36,113 nt of DNA from Gammaproteobacteria bacterium (lineage in GTDB: Bacteria; Pseudomonadota; Gammaproteobacteria; UBA6429; Thiohalophilaceae). This document shows, one piece after another, positions 15,961-23,179 of this stretch. The stretch covers positions 1 to 36,113 of the forward strand of contig JASBTR010000066.1 of NCBI GenBank assembly GCA_030148325.1, given 5' to 3'. The notes under the pieces are model-generated. The model was not told the DNA's origin. It did no database searches and saw only the letters and a list, made by a program, of their open reading frames with translations. Every line of letters starts with the position of its first letter. Position 1 is the stretch's first letter. The translations under genes were made by a program, and so were the position numbers.

Positions 15961-16785
15961 ATGTCTGCTCCCAGCCTGCCACTGATCATCGAACCCGAAC
16001 AACTAAAGTCAGCCCTTGAACAACAGGATCTTCTTCTCGTTGATCTTTCCCAGCCCGCCACCTATGTGCAGTATCATCTGCCTGAATCGGTGTTTCTCGA
16101 CTACAGCTGGATCGTACGCATCGAACAACCACGCATGGGCCTGCTGCCACAGAAGGAACAGCTCAGTCATGTACTCGGTGCACTGGGTATGACACCGGAC
16201 ACCCATGTCGTCACCTATGATGATGAAGGCGGCGGTCGCGCCTGTCGTTTCCTCTGGACCCTGGATGCCATCGGTCACAGAAACCATTCCCTGCTCAATG
16301 GCGGCCTGCAGGCCTGGGTTAACGCAGGCTTTGAGGTCAGCAGTAAAATACGTTATCCAACACCAGGCGAAGATTATCCCGTATCGTTCAATGATGAGCC
16401 GGTCGCCACTCGCCAGTACATTCTCGATCACCTGAGTGATGATAATGTTGTCCTGCTCGATTGCCGCAGTGCCAAAGAATATAACGGCGAAAAAGTGATG
16501 GCCGCACGCGGCGGTCATATCCCCGGTGCAAAAAATATTGACTGGGTTGAAGCCATGGACAAACAACGCGACCTGCGTCTGAAGCCGGAAACTGAATTAA
16601 GGCGGATACTTGAATCACAGGGTATCAGCCCGGACAAAGCCGTAGTCACCTACTGTCACAGTCACCATCGATCAGCCCATACTTACATCATGCTTAAATC
16701 ACTGGGTTATGAACATGTAAAGGGGTATCCGGGTTCCTGGTCGGACTGGGGTAATGAACCCAATACTCCGGTTGAAAAGATATAA
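15961..16785 (+). CDS. sseA: Two-domain sulfurtransferase (rhodanese, SseA-like)
   Basis: This is a 274-residue tandem rhodanese. The N-terminal inactive domain spans about 10-125 (LLLVDLSQPATYVQYHLPES), and the active C-terminal domain about 150-270 (VVLLDCRSAKEYNG, GGHIPGAKNIDW). The active-site loop is Cys232-His-Ser-His-His-Arg, preceded by VVTY. The loop matches neither classical rhodanese (CRKGV) nor mercaptopyruvate sulfurtransferase (CGSGV), so substrate choice is uncertain and the sseA name is approximate. The start at 15961 follows AAGGAAT; an upstream in-frame ATG at 15811 lies inside the small membrane ORF and is rejected. It could donate sulfane sulfur to TusA/DsrE2-type carriers. 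Confidence 0.88.
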   Translation: MSAPSLPLIIEPEQLKSALEQQDLLLVDLSQPATYVQYHLPESVFLDYSWIVRIEQPRMGLLPQKEQLSHVLGALGMTPDTHVVTYDDEGGGRACRFLWTLDAIGHRNHSLLNGGLQAWVNAGFEVSSKIRYPTPGEDYPVSFNDEPVATRQYILDHLSDDNVVLLDCRSAKEYNGEKVMAARGGHIPGAKNIDWVEAMDKQRDLRLKPETELRRILESQGISPDKAVVTYCHSHHRSAHTYIMLKSLGYEHVKGYPGSWSDWGNEPNTPVEKI

Positions 16786-16787
16786 AT

Positions 16788-16817
16788 ATGCAGGTGCGCC
16801 TGAAGGCGCACCTACAA
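16788..16817. repeat. REP-like palindrome (GCAGGTGCGCCTGAAGGCGCACCT)
   Basis: GCAGGTGCGCC TGAA GGCGCACCTACA forms a tight tetraloop hairpin between two convergent genes. Related hairpins with varied stem bases occur at 9145-9166, 9364-9385 and 20830-20934. It may act as a terminator for both genes. Confidence 0.65.
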
Positions 16818-16821
16818 TGTC

Positions 16822-17397
16822 CTACCGAGATAACAGCAGTTCGATCATCTTTCGTCCCTGGGTGCTGTCCCACTCCCGTTCACCGATCATGCGACCGATA
16901 AACTTGCCGTCACGACCAATCAGGTAACTGGTTGGCAGGGCCCGAACCTCATACGTTTTACGCACTTCACCTTCGGTATCCAGCAGTACCGGGAAACTGT
17001 AACTTCCTTGATTGATAACCGCGGTAACACGCTGCAGGTTATCCCGATCCGCCGACAGGGCTAACACCACCAGCCCCTGATCACGATAGCGAAGCCAGAG
17101 GCTTTCCAGCGCCGGCATTTCCCTGCGACAGGGGGTGCAGAAACTGGCCCAGAAATTCAGCAACACCAGTTTGCCCCGATAATCTGACAGACGTACCGTT
17201 TGTTGTTCAAGATCCGGCAGTGAAAAAGACGGTGCCGGCAAAAACGCTTTCGGCACCGTTACCTTCATACTCGTCAATGCCTGTTGTAGAACGGCATCAT
17301 CGGCGAGAAGCCGCAGCGGCCCGAGCAGGCACAGACAACATGACACTAATAATATAAAACGACTTAATTTCACGAATGCGTTATCTGGCATGTTCAT
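16822..17397 (-). CDS. TlpA-type periplasmic thioredoxin
   Basis: This is a 191-residue exported thioredoxin-fold protein. A hydrophobic signal segment covers residues 11-31 (LSRFILLVSCCLCLLGPL). The domain includes LVLLNFWASFC with the redox pair Cys87-Thr-Pro-Cys90, and the cis-Pro segment RALPTSYLI. TlpA/ResA relatives reduce periplasmic disulfides, for example haem-binding CxxCH in apocytochromes or the copper-ligand Cys of Sco and CoxB. Its start overlaps the last codons of the haem c lipoprotein gene, so it is the third member of a tight operon. The context suggests maturation of that cytochrome or of copper sites. Confidence 0.88.
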   Translation of the reverse strand: MNMPDNAFVKLSRFILLVSCCLCLLGPLRLLADDAVLQQALTSMKVTVPKAFLPAPSFSLPDLEQQTVRLSDYRGKLVLLNFWASFCTPCRREMPALESLWLRYRDQGLVVLALSADRDNLQRVTAVINQGSYSFPVLLDTEGEVRKTYEVRALPTSYLIGRDGKFIGRMIGEREWDSTQGRKMIELLLSR

Positions 17398-17683
17398 TAA
17401 GATAGAACATGATCTTTTTACGCTGAGCTTCCGTCAACGGCGGATAATCCCGTTCCTGCCGGCGCCTGTCCATCACCGCCACCATATCTTTCCAGGCTGC
17501 AGCACTTAAGCGCTGAGGATGGGGAACCACATGGCAGGCGCCACACTGTTCGATATAAACACGGGCTTCTTCGGTCTGCGCATCCGGCAGATAGGCCTGG
17601 GGTTTTTCTGTCTCAAGCGCACAGCCTGTGGCCAATAACAGCAGCGCAGAAGATGCATATTTCAGTGTCGGGAATATTTTCAT
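17381..17683 (-). CDS. Monohaem cytochrome c lipoprotein
   Basis: This is a 100-residue exported protein. Residues 1-21 form a lipoprotein signal ending in the lipobox-like ATGC (Cys21, then Ala, predicting outer-membrane sorting). The mature part has one haem c site, Cys47-Gly-Ala-Cys50-His51. Candidate axial ligands are Met67, Met71 and Met92. The C-terminal helix LTEAQRKKIMFYLNEHAR resembles the closing helix of class I c-type domains, but the domain is very short. The ATG lies one base after the stop of the outer-membrane protein gene, and its 3' end overlaps the TlpA gene. It is probably an electron carrier on the periplasmic face of the outer membrane. Confidence 0.85.
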   Translation of the reverse strand: MKIFPTLKYASSALLLLATGCALETEKPQAYLPDAQTEEARVYIEQCGACHVVPHPQRLSAAAWKDMVAVMDRRRQERDYPPLTEAQRKKIMFYLNEHAR

Positions 17684-17684
17684 C

Positions 17685-18866
17685 TTAGAACCCCAGTTTG
17701 CTGTCAGACTCGACCGCAGCGCCAAGTCCGTAACGAATGCTTTTGTTTGACGGAATTTCCAGATACCAGGTCAGCATGACGCGATAATCCTGTTCAAGCT
17801 GCGGCCCGTTCAGATCACGGTACAGTGGCAGACTGATGGAAAAATCGAGGATCTGCAGGGGAACCGGCTGCCATTGCAGGCCCAGCGTAGCAAATACCTG
17901 GCTGCCGCCATAGTTGCCTGTATTCCATGTTGGTGTCACATACGGTGAGGTCGGATCACCCTGGGTCGTACGACCTGAGGCGCCAGTGACCGCCTCATCC
18001 ATTTCGCCGCGAATTTTTCCTTTATATTCTCCATTCAGCTGGAATTGCAATAACGTGTCATAGCGAAACTGATACATGCTGTATAAATCCAGTCGAAACT
18101 CATCCCCCAGTCGATAATCACGTTTATTGTTATACAGACGCGCGATATAGGTAGCATTGGCGCCCCACCAGAATGGCGAGCTGGAACTCTGATACAAAAG
18201 GCCGATCATGGGATCAAAGGTGCCTGAACCCAGCTGCATACTATAGGGTAGAAGTTCACGCTGACGCATGGCCAGAGGATGAGTCGTATTACGTTCATCA
18301 ATAGAACCCGTCGGCACACTCAGACCAAACAGTAGCGAGGACTGACGTTTTGGAATCAGCGGATCATCCGCAAACAGCCGAAATTTACCCATCAGCATGG
18401 TATCGGCGAGACCCTCGGATTTCATTTCAAAGCCTTCCTGCCCGGTCGTTGCCTGCATCATGCTGTTGAACTTCATGTCCATGGAATTCTGTTTGTACAT
18501 CAGCATCACGCCACCGAACAGCCTGTCACTGAAGCTGTAACCGGCTGCGATATTCAGCATGTTCATATCCATCTGCGTCGGCACCGCCATGAACTTACCA
18601 GTCGGTTGTCCTGCCATCGTCGGCATACCCAGCAAATCATCCGGGTTAATACCGGCCGTGCCATCCCGCAAGCCTTCCATGTGCATGAACATGGGACTGA
18701 TTTTTACCCGGTATTCATACGTCTCGGGTATCCCGCCACCGGGGATATTCATTGGCATATTGCCGCCACACTTGCCGCAGCACAGTCCAACATAGGCCTG
18801 TACATTGGCGGAAATCAATACTGCCAGCAGCCCGACTGCGGCAGACATGCGATTGATCAGTTTCAT
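17685..18866 (-). CDS. Methionine/cysteine-rich outer-membrane beta-barrel protein
   Basis: This is a 393-residue exported protein. The signal peptide ends near NVQA (residue 24). Directly after it comes a cluster of potential soft-metal ligands, Cys29-Cys30-x-x-Cys33-Gly-Gly-Asn-Met37-Pro-Met39. The next 130 residues are rich in Met (MFMHMEG, TQMDMNMLN, MLMYKQNSMDMKFNSMM). The remainder has alternating strands (FWWGANATYIARLY, LQFQLNGEYKG) and ends in a short aromatic strand (SDSKLGF), as in transporter or phenol-degradation meta-pathway barrels. The start at 18866 was chosen because the signal peptide begins there. It is the first gene of a three-gene operon with the haem c lipoprotein and TlpA, divergent from regBA. 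A role in copper or other thiophilic metal handling is inferred; it has not been shown. Confidence 0.78.
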   Translation of the reverse strand: MKLINRMSAAVGLLAVLISANVQAYVGLCCGKCGGNMPMNIPGGGIPETYEYRVKISPMFMHMEGLRDGTAGINPDDLLGMPTMAGQPTGKFMAVPTQMDMNMLNIAAGYSFSDRLFGGVMLMYKQNSMDMKFNSMMQATTGQEGFEMKSEGLADTMLMGKFRLFADDPLIPKRQSSLLFGLSVPTGSIDERNTTHPLAMRQRELLPYSMQLGSGTFDPMIGLLYQSSSSPFWWGANATYIARLYNNKRDYRLGDEFRLDLYSMYQFRYDTLLQFQLNGEYKGKIRGEMDEAVTGASGRTTQGDPTSPYVTPTWNTGNYGGSQVFATLGLQWQPVPLQILDFSISLPLYRDLNGPQLEQDYRVMLTWYLEIPSNKSIRYGLGAAVESDSKLGF

Positions 18867-18930
18867 TATTTTCCAGCCAGTTGTTACTATGAGTATTATG
18901 TATGCTAACAACGCAAACCGGTGGCGGGAA

Positions 18931-18962
18931 TGTGACACAATGTCGCGCGACAATTTGTCGCA
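18931..18962. promoter_or_regulatory. 32-bp imperfect palindrome, candidate RegA operator
   Basis: The site is centred on TGTCGCGCGACA (18941-18952), a perfect 12-bp palindrome. Over 32 bp, 13 of 16 base pairs are symmetric, with outer arms TGTGACA and TGTCGCA. TGTCGC/GCGACA half-sites resemble those described for RegA/PrrA/ActR regulators. It lies 31 bp before the regB start and about 65 bp before the outer-membrane protein start, so it could control both transcription directions. Confidence 0.6.
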
Positions 18963-18992
18963 GGCTGTAGTTTTAATTTTACAGGTATCGGT

Positions 18993-20243
18993 ATGTTAAA
19001 CCTTCGCAGCCTGCTCCTGCTTCGCAGCATCGGCATTGGCGCACAGGCGCTGGTCATCGCCCTGGCAATTTACGGCTTTGACATAAATCTGCCGCGTATG
19101 CCCCTGCTGCTGATCCTGGGGCTGCTGGCCTGCTGGAATGTCTATAGCTGGCTGCAGAGTAAAAAGGAGGCACAAAAAAGTGAATGGTATTTTTTCACTC
19201 AACTCATTATTGATGTTCTTGCACTAAGCGCCATACTCTATTTCACCGGCGGCGCCACCAATCCCTTTATCTGGCTGTTTCTGCTGCCCATCGTGATTGC
19301 CGCCACCACCCTGCCGGCCCTGCAGAACTGGTTACTGGCGCTAATTACCATCATTGCCTACTCCCTGTTGATGCGTTATTACCTGCCACTGGAATATGCG
19401 CACATGGATCACGGCAGTGGCTTCAATCAGCACATTTTCGGCATGTGGTTTGGTTTTATGTTCAGCGCGGTAACAGTGGCCTACTTCATCAGCGGCATGG
19501 CACGGAACCTGCGCCAGCGTGATCGCCGACTGGCCGAGGCGCGGGAACAGCAACTGCGAGATGAACGTCTGGTTGCGCTGGCGACACTGGCCACGGGCGC
19601 TGCGCATGAGCTGGGCACACCGCTGGCCACCATGGCTATCATCAGTGATGAACTTGAAAATGAATACGATGCAACACATTACCCTGAGCTGAACAGGCAA
19701 CTCAGCATCATTCACCAGCAAATTAAACGCTGCAAAACTGCACTGTCGACACTGTCAGCATCCAGTGGCGAAGTCCAGGCAGAATCCGGACAGGCTATTG
19801 CGGTACAGGACTATCTATTACAAATCATCCAGCAGTGGCAACTACAACGACCCAATGTTCATTTCACGCACCATTTCAAACCTGATTGTGAAAGTATCCG
19901 CATACTTGCTGATCAGACCTTAACTCAGGCCCTGATCAATATTCTCAACAATGCGGCAGACGCCAGTCCCGACGCCGTATCCTTCCATGCATGCTGGGAT
20001 GCAGATAAACTGGAAATCCGAATCAGGGATCGTGGCGATGGTTTCTCTCAGCTGGCATCGAACAGGCTTGGTAAAGAACCTTATAGTTCAAAACAGCAGG
20101 GACTGGGCCTGGGCCTGTTTCTGGCGCATGCGACCATAGAACGTATGGGTGGAAGCATTACCCTGTTCGATCGTAAACAGGGCGGTGTCTGCACCCTCAT
20201 CATCCTGCCACTCAAAGATTTAACAACGGCAACGAGATTATGA
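18993..20243 (+). CDS. regB: Redox-sensing histidine kinase, RegB/PrrB family
   Basis: RegB-type kinases sense the quinone pool and cellular redox state and phosphorylate RegA. The 416-residue protein has about six transmembrane helices in the first 170 residues and the hallmark quinone-site motif GGATNPF at residues 86-92. The DHp domain has the phospho-His at 205 in GAAHELGTPLATM. A cytoplasmic Cys at 247 (IKRCKTAL) matches the redox-active Cys of RegB. ATP-binding boxes follow: NILNNAADAS, IRDRGDGF, and GLGLGLFLA. It overlaps regA by an ATGA. An operon for a metal-rich outer-membrane protein and a cytochrome diverges from it. Confidence 0.93.
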   Translation: MLNLRSLLLLRSIGIGAQALVIALAIYGFDINLPRMPLLLILGLLACWNVYSWLQSKKEAQKSEWYFFTQLIIDVLALSAILYFTGGATNPFIWLFLLPIVIAATTLPALQNWLLALITIIAYSLLMRYYLPLEYAHMDHGSGFNQHIFGMWFGFMFSAVTVAYFISGMARNLRQRDRRLAEAREQQLRDERLVALATLATGAAHELGTPLATMAIISDELENEYDATHYPELNRQLSIIHQQIKRCKTALSTLSASSGEVQAESGQAIAVQDYLLQIIQQWQLQRPNVHFTHHFKPDCESIRILADQTLTQALINILNNAADASPDAVSFHACWDADKLEIRIRDRGDGFSQLASNRLGKEPYSSKQQGLGLGLFLAHATIERMGGSITLFDRKQGGVCTLIILPLKDLTTATRL

Positions 20244-20797
20244 AAACCAGTGATACTCCGGACAGGCATACCGCAAAACTCATCGTTATCGATGATGATG
20301 AAACCTTTGCCCAGGTACTCAGTAGCGCACTGGCAAAACAGGGATACAACACGGTGCATGCATTAAATTGCACACAGGCACTTGAGCTTGCGCAACAAAC
20401 GCCGCCTGATTACGCCATTGTTGATCTGCGCATCGGACAGGAGTCAGGACTGAGCCTGATCAAACAGTTGCGCTCACTGAACGCCAATATGCATATTCTG
20501 ATATTAACCGGTTATGCCAGCATCGCTACAGCGGTGGAAGCCATCAAACTGGGCGCAGCGCATTACCTGACCAAGCCGGCCGATACTCGGGATATCATCA
20601 AGGCCTTACAGAAACAGGAAGCGGATCCGGATATAGAACCTTCAGCGCGGCCCCTGTCAGTCAAACGTCTGGAATGGGAGCATCTGCAAAAGGTACTGCT
20701 GGATCATGACGGCAATATCTCCGCCGCTGCCCGCGCACTGGGCATGCACCGGCGCACCCTGCAACGCAAGTTGGCGAAAAAACCCAGCCGGGAGTGA
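20240..20797 (+). CDS. regA: Redox response regulator, RegA/PrrA/ActR family
   Basis: This 185-residue response regulator has a receiver domain (about 12-125) with IDDDE at 17-21, phospho-acceptor Asp62 in IVDLRIG, Thr in LILTGYAS, and Lys in LTKPAD. The C-terminus is a Fis-type helix-turn-helix, NISAAARALGMHRRTLQRKL, nearly the invariant RegA recognition helix. The family is a global activator and repressor of respiratory, carbon-fixation and photosynthetic genes. It is translationally coupled to regB. A likely target is the palindrome at 18931-18962. Confidence 0.94.
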   Translation: MKTSDTPDRHTAKLIVIDDDETFAQVLSSALAKQGYNTVHALNCTQALELAQQTPPDYAIVDLRIGQESGLSLIKQLRSLNANMHILILTGYASIATAVEAIKLGAAHYLTKPADTRDIIKALQKQEADPDIEPSARPLSVKRLEWEHLQKVLLDHDGNISAAARALGMHRRTLQRKLAKKPSRE

Positions 20798-20829
20798 ATA
20801 TACCAACACAAGGAGGCACAATATTCATT

Positions 20830-20936
20830 GTAGGTGCGGCTTCAGCCGCACGCGGAGGTACGTATACAGGCAGGTCCTGCTTTAGAGGGTGGGTCGTTTA
20901 TCGGGCGCCGCGTTCGCATGAATGCGAACCTACACC
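20830..20936. repeat. REP-like palindromes in opposite orientation
   Basis: GTAGGTGCGGCTTCAGCCGCACG (20830-20852) and GCGTTCGCATGAATGCGAACCTACAC (20910-20935) are two hairpins of the same general plan, facing each other about 60 bp apart. They lie between the convergent regA and Mut7-C genes. Confidence 0.65.
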
Positions 20937-20975
20937 TGCTGCCCACGCAGAAAATATAGCGGAAGACGATACCAT

Positions 20976-21434
20976 TCAACCAGCCTGCCACTTCTCCAGT
21001 CGCTTACGCATGCGATCTACATGGCCGCCGTCCCAGTACACTTTATTACAAACGGAACAGTACACGGGGGCATCGATCTGGCTCTGTATTTTTTCTGAGA
21101 GAGAGGAAAGCTGTTCATTGTCGGCAGGGCGGAGCAAGGTATTGCAGACCATGCAACGCGTGAAAGGGCGATATAGCCAGTTTATCGAAACTTTGCCGCT
21201 TAAATCCCTGATGCAGTCTTCCAGACCATCACATTCAAGCAACACCACCGTGCCGGGTGCGCGACGATGTTCCAGCAATTTTTTATCCCGCGTGATCAGC
21301 AGGCGATCTTCTTTTAGCGCCTGTTGCAGCAAGGCGTAATCAGCACGCCCGTCCTGCTCGATGAACGTATCGTAGCCGGCGGCGCGCAGCCAGCTACCCA
21401 GACGCTGGAGCATTTCATCACAGAGAAATTTCAA
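20976..21434 (-). CDS. Mut7-C PIN-like RNase domain protein with zinc ribbon
   Basis: This 152-residue protein matches the Mut7-C (DUF82) family, a PIN-fold ribonuclease-like domain fused to a zinc ribbon. It opens with KFLCDEMLQRLGSWLRAAGYDT, split over residues 2-23, with acidic Asp6 and the second acidic site LLITRD at 45-50. The ribbon Cys pairs are Cys94-x-x-Cys97 and Cys126-x-x-Cys129. The start codon is TTG at 21434, directly after an in-frame TAG; the next ATG would delete conserved Asp6. It follows the S24 peptidase gene by 18 bp on the same strand, so both are likely co-transcribed. RNA substrate unknown. Confidence 0.85.
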   Translation of the reverse strand: MKFLCDEMLQRLGSWLRAAGYDTFIEQDGRADYALLQQALKEDRLLITRDKKLLEHRRAPGTVVLLECDGLEDCIRDLSGKVSINWLYRPFTRCMVCNTLLRPADNEQLSSLSEKIQSQIDAPVYCSVCNKVYWDGGHVDRMRKRLEKWQAG

Positions 21435-21452
21435 CTAGGCGTCAGTCCGGAT

Positions 21453-21923
21453 TTATCCATGTTCGGCCATACGAATTACGCCGGTAACAATGCCCAGAAT
21501 CTGCACTTCCTCGTTACGCAGATAGATGGCCTCCATCTCCGGGTTGGCCGGCTGCAGGCGAATACCATCACGTTCGACGTAGAACTTCTTCAGGGTCACC
21601 GTTTCACCATTGATCATGGCAATCACCGATTCGCCATTGGCGGCGCTTTCGCGCTTTTCAACCACGATGATGTCACCGTCCTGGATATTGTCATCAATCA
21701 TGGAATGGCCACGCACCCTGAGTGCATAACTGTTCTTGCGCACCATGTTGGCGGGCACCACCACCCGTTCGTTATCGTCATTGAGATCGACCGGTTGACC
21801 GGCAGCCACCCAGCCCAGCAGGGGAATCTCCTGCATCGCCTCAGCAAGCACATCGAGGGCCTCAAGCCCGGGCGTCCAGACCGAACGATTACTCTTTGGT
21901 ATCAAATAATTAACGTTATTCAT
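21453..21923 (-). CDS. S24 (LexA/UmuD-type) autoprotease without DNA-binding domain
   Basis: The 156 residues correspond to the C-terminal half of LexA. The self-cleavage site Ala41-Gly42 lies in LLGWVAAGQPV. The catalytic Ser74 is in RGHSMIDDNIQDGD and the general-base Lys112 in VTLKKF. The end is ILGIVTGVIRM, as in LexA. The 30 residues before the cleavage region cannot form the LexA winged helix, and no open frame continues upstream. UmuD has a similar layout (139 residues), but no umuC is adjacent and the sequence looks closer to LexA. It probably cleaves itself or a partner under RecA stimulation; the role is unknown. No clear SOS box is visible upstream. Confidence 0.85.
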   Translation of the reverse strand: MNNVNYLIPKSNRSVWTPGLEALDVLAEAMQEIPLLGWVAAGQPVDLNDDNERVVVPANMVRKNSYALRVRGHSMIDDNIQDGDIIVVEKRESAANGESVIAMINGETVTLKKFYVERDGIRLQPANPEMEAIYLRNEEVQILGIVTGVIRMAEHG

Positions 21924-22043
21924 TGAAGTGTTTTCCCTGTTTTTTACAAACCATAGCCGGTTCAGACCGGAAATTCAATCCTGAACCTGCAATCCCGCTA
22001 AAACCGATACCCCGGCAATGCTAATGCGTGCGATAATCCCGCC

Positions 22044-22706
22044 ATGACGGCTAATCACAAAATGTCCATTCCACCGAAAGTTATCTTAATTGTGCTGGTC
22101 ATCCTTGGCCTGCAACTGGGTTTTGGCCTGCAGCAGTACTTTTCTCATGAGAGAAAAAAGACAGGTCCTCCAGCAGGCAACGCCGTGCCGCCGCCTGCAA
22201 AGCCCCTGAGCGACTTCCGGCTTATTGACCCGAGAGGACGCCCGTTTACACTGGCAAACCTCAAAAACCGCTGGAGCTTTGTCTTTTTCGGCTATATGAA
22301 CTGTCCAGACGTCTGTCCCACTACCCTTGGCATCATGCAACAGGTCTGGCACCAGTTACGCACCAGCAAAGCCGATATGAAACAGCTGCAGATGATTTTT
22401 ATCTCGGTGGATCCAGAGCGGGATCAGCCACAACAGCTACAGGACTACGTTGCTTATTTTGATCCTGCCTTTATCGGCGTGAGCGGCGATCCCGATGAGA
22501 TCGATAAACTGGCCAACCAGACGGGGATTCTTTATGGTTATGAAGATGCGGATGAAGAAACTGGAAATTATATTGTGAATCACAGCGTACAGATTCTGCT
22601 CCTTGATCCACAGGCCCGCCTGCAGACGGTCCTGTCACCCCCCTTTGACAGCGCGACAATAGTTCGTAAACTGCAATCCATACGGGACAATGCCGGTAAA
22701 ATATGA
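22044..22706 (+). CDS. SCO1/SenC family copper-delivery protein
   Basis: Sco proteins deliver copper to, or reduce, the CuA site of cytochrome c oxidase. The 220-residue product has an N-terminal membrane anchor (VILIVLVILGLQLGFGL, residues 13-29), a proline-rich linker, and a periplasmic thioredoxin fold. The copper ligands Cys87 and Cys91 lie in GYMNCPDVCP, and the distal His is in NYIVNHSVQ near residue 179. The VFFGY and ISVDPERD family motifs are present. It overlaps the PCu(A)C gene by an ATGA, forming a copper-insertion pair. It diverges from the S24 peptidase gene. Confidence 0.93.
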   Translation: MTANHKMSIPPKVILIVLVILGLQLGFGLQQYFSHERKKTGPPAGNAVPPPAKPLSDFRLIDPRGRPFTLANLKNRWSFVFFGYMNCPDVCPTTLGIMQQVWHQLRTSKADMKQLQMIFISVDPERDQPQQLQDYVAYFDPAFIGVSGDPDEIDKLANQTGILYGYEDADEETGNYIVNHSVQILLLDPQARLQTVLSPPFDSATIVRKLQSIRDNAGKI

Positions 22707-23158
22707 TTAATAACACTCGCAAGCTGCTTCTAACCCTCTGCCTGCTGCTCATGGCCGGCGCCATCCAGGCGAATGACAAACTGAGCATAAGCCGCGCCTA
22801 CTCCCCCGAAGCACCGCCGGTAGTCAAGGTGCTTGCGGCCTACGCAGTGATCGAAAATAAATCAGCAAAGGACATCACGATCGTCAGCATCCACAGCCCG
22901 GATTTCAGCAAGGTCGAGTTCCACCGCATGGAATCAAAAAACGGCATGATGAGCATGGTTGAGCAGAAGCAACTGACTATCCCGGCCGGCAAGGTGATTT
23001 CATTGCAGCCCGGCGAAATACATATCATGCTGATCGGCCCGCGCAAAATATTCCGCGATGGTGATACGCTCCAGCTCAGCCTGGAGCTCGATAATGGTCA
23101 GCAACAGACCGTTAGCGTGCCGGTTCGTAAACACGACCTTGATAACTCATTTTTTTGA
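22703..23158 (+). CDS. Periplasmic PCu(A)C copper chaperone
   Basis: This is a 151-residue exported protein with a signal peptide ending near AIQA (residue 23). It carries the exact Cu(I) motif H-x10-M-x21-H-x-M, with His74, Met85, His107 and Met109. PCu(A)C proteins load copper into the CuA site of oxidases, often handing off to Sco. It is translationally coupled to the sco gene. psd follows 21 bp later, probably in the same transcript. Confidence 0.94.
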   Translation: MINNTRKLLLTLCLLLMAGAIQANDKLSISRAYSPEAPPVVKVLAAYAVIENKSAKDITIVSIHSPDFSKVEFHRMESKNGMMSMVEQKQLTIPAGKVISLQPGEIHIMLIGPRKIFRDGDTLQLSLELDNGQQQTVSVPVRKHDLDNSFF

Positions 23159-23179
23159 ACCACAGACTCACGCTTTTTC

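Noticed and set aside
16009..16566. 185-codon open frame antisense to the sulfurtransferase gene
   Set aside because: It is a shadow of the sense gene with no motif and no ribosome binding site.
21924..22043. Search for a LexA/SOS box upstream of the S24 peptidase gene
   Set aside because: Neither CTGT-N8-ACAG nor GAAC-N4-GTTC was found; only a weak CCGG-N6-CCGG symmetry, not enough to call an operator.
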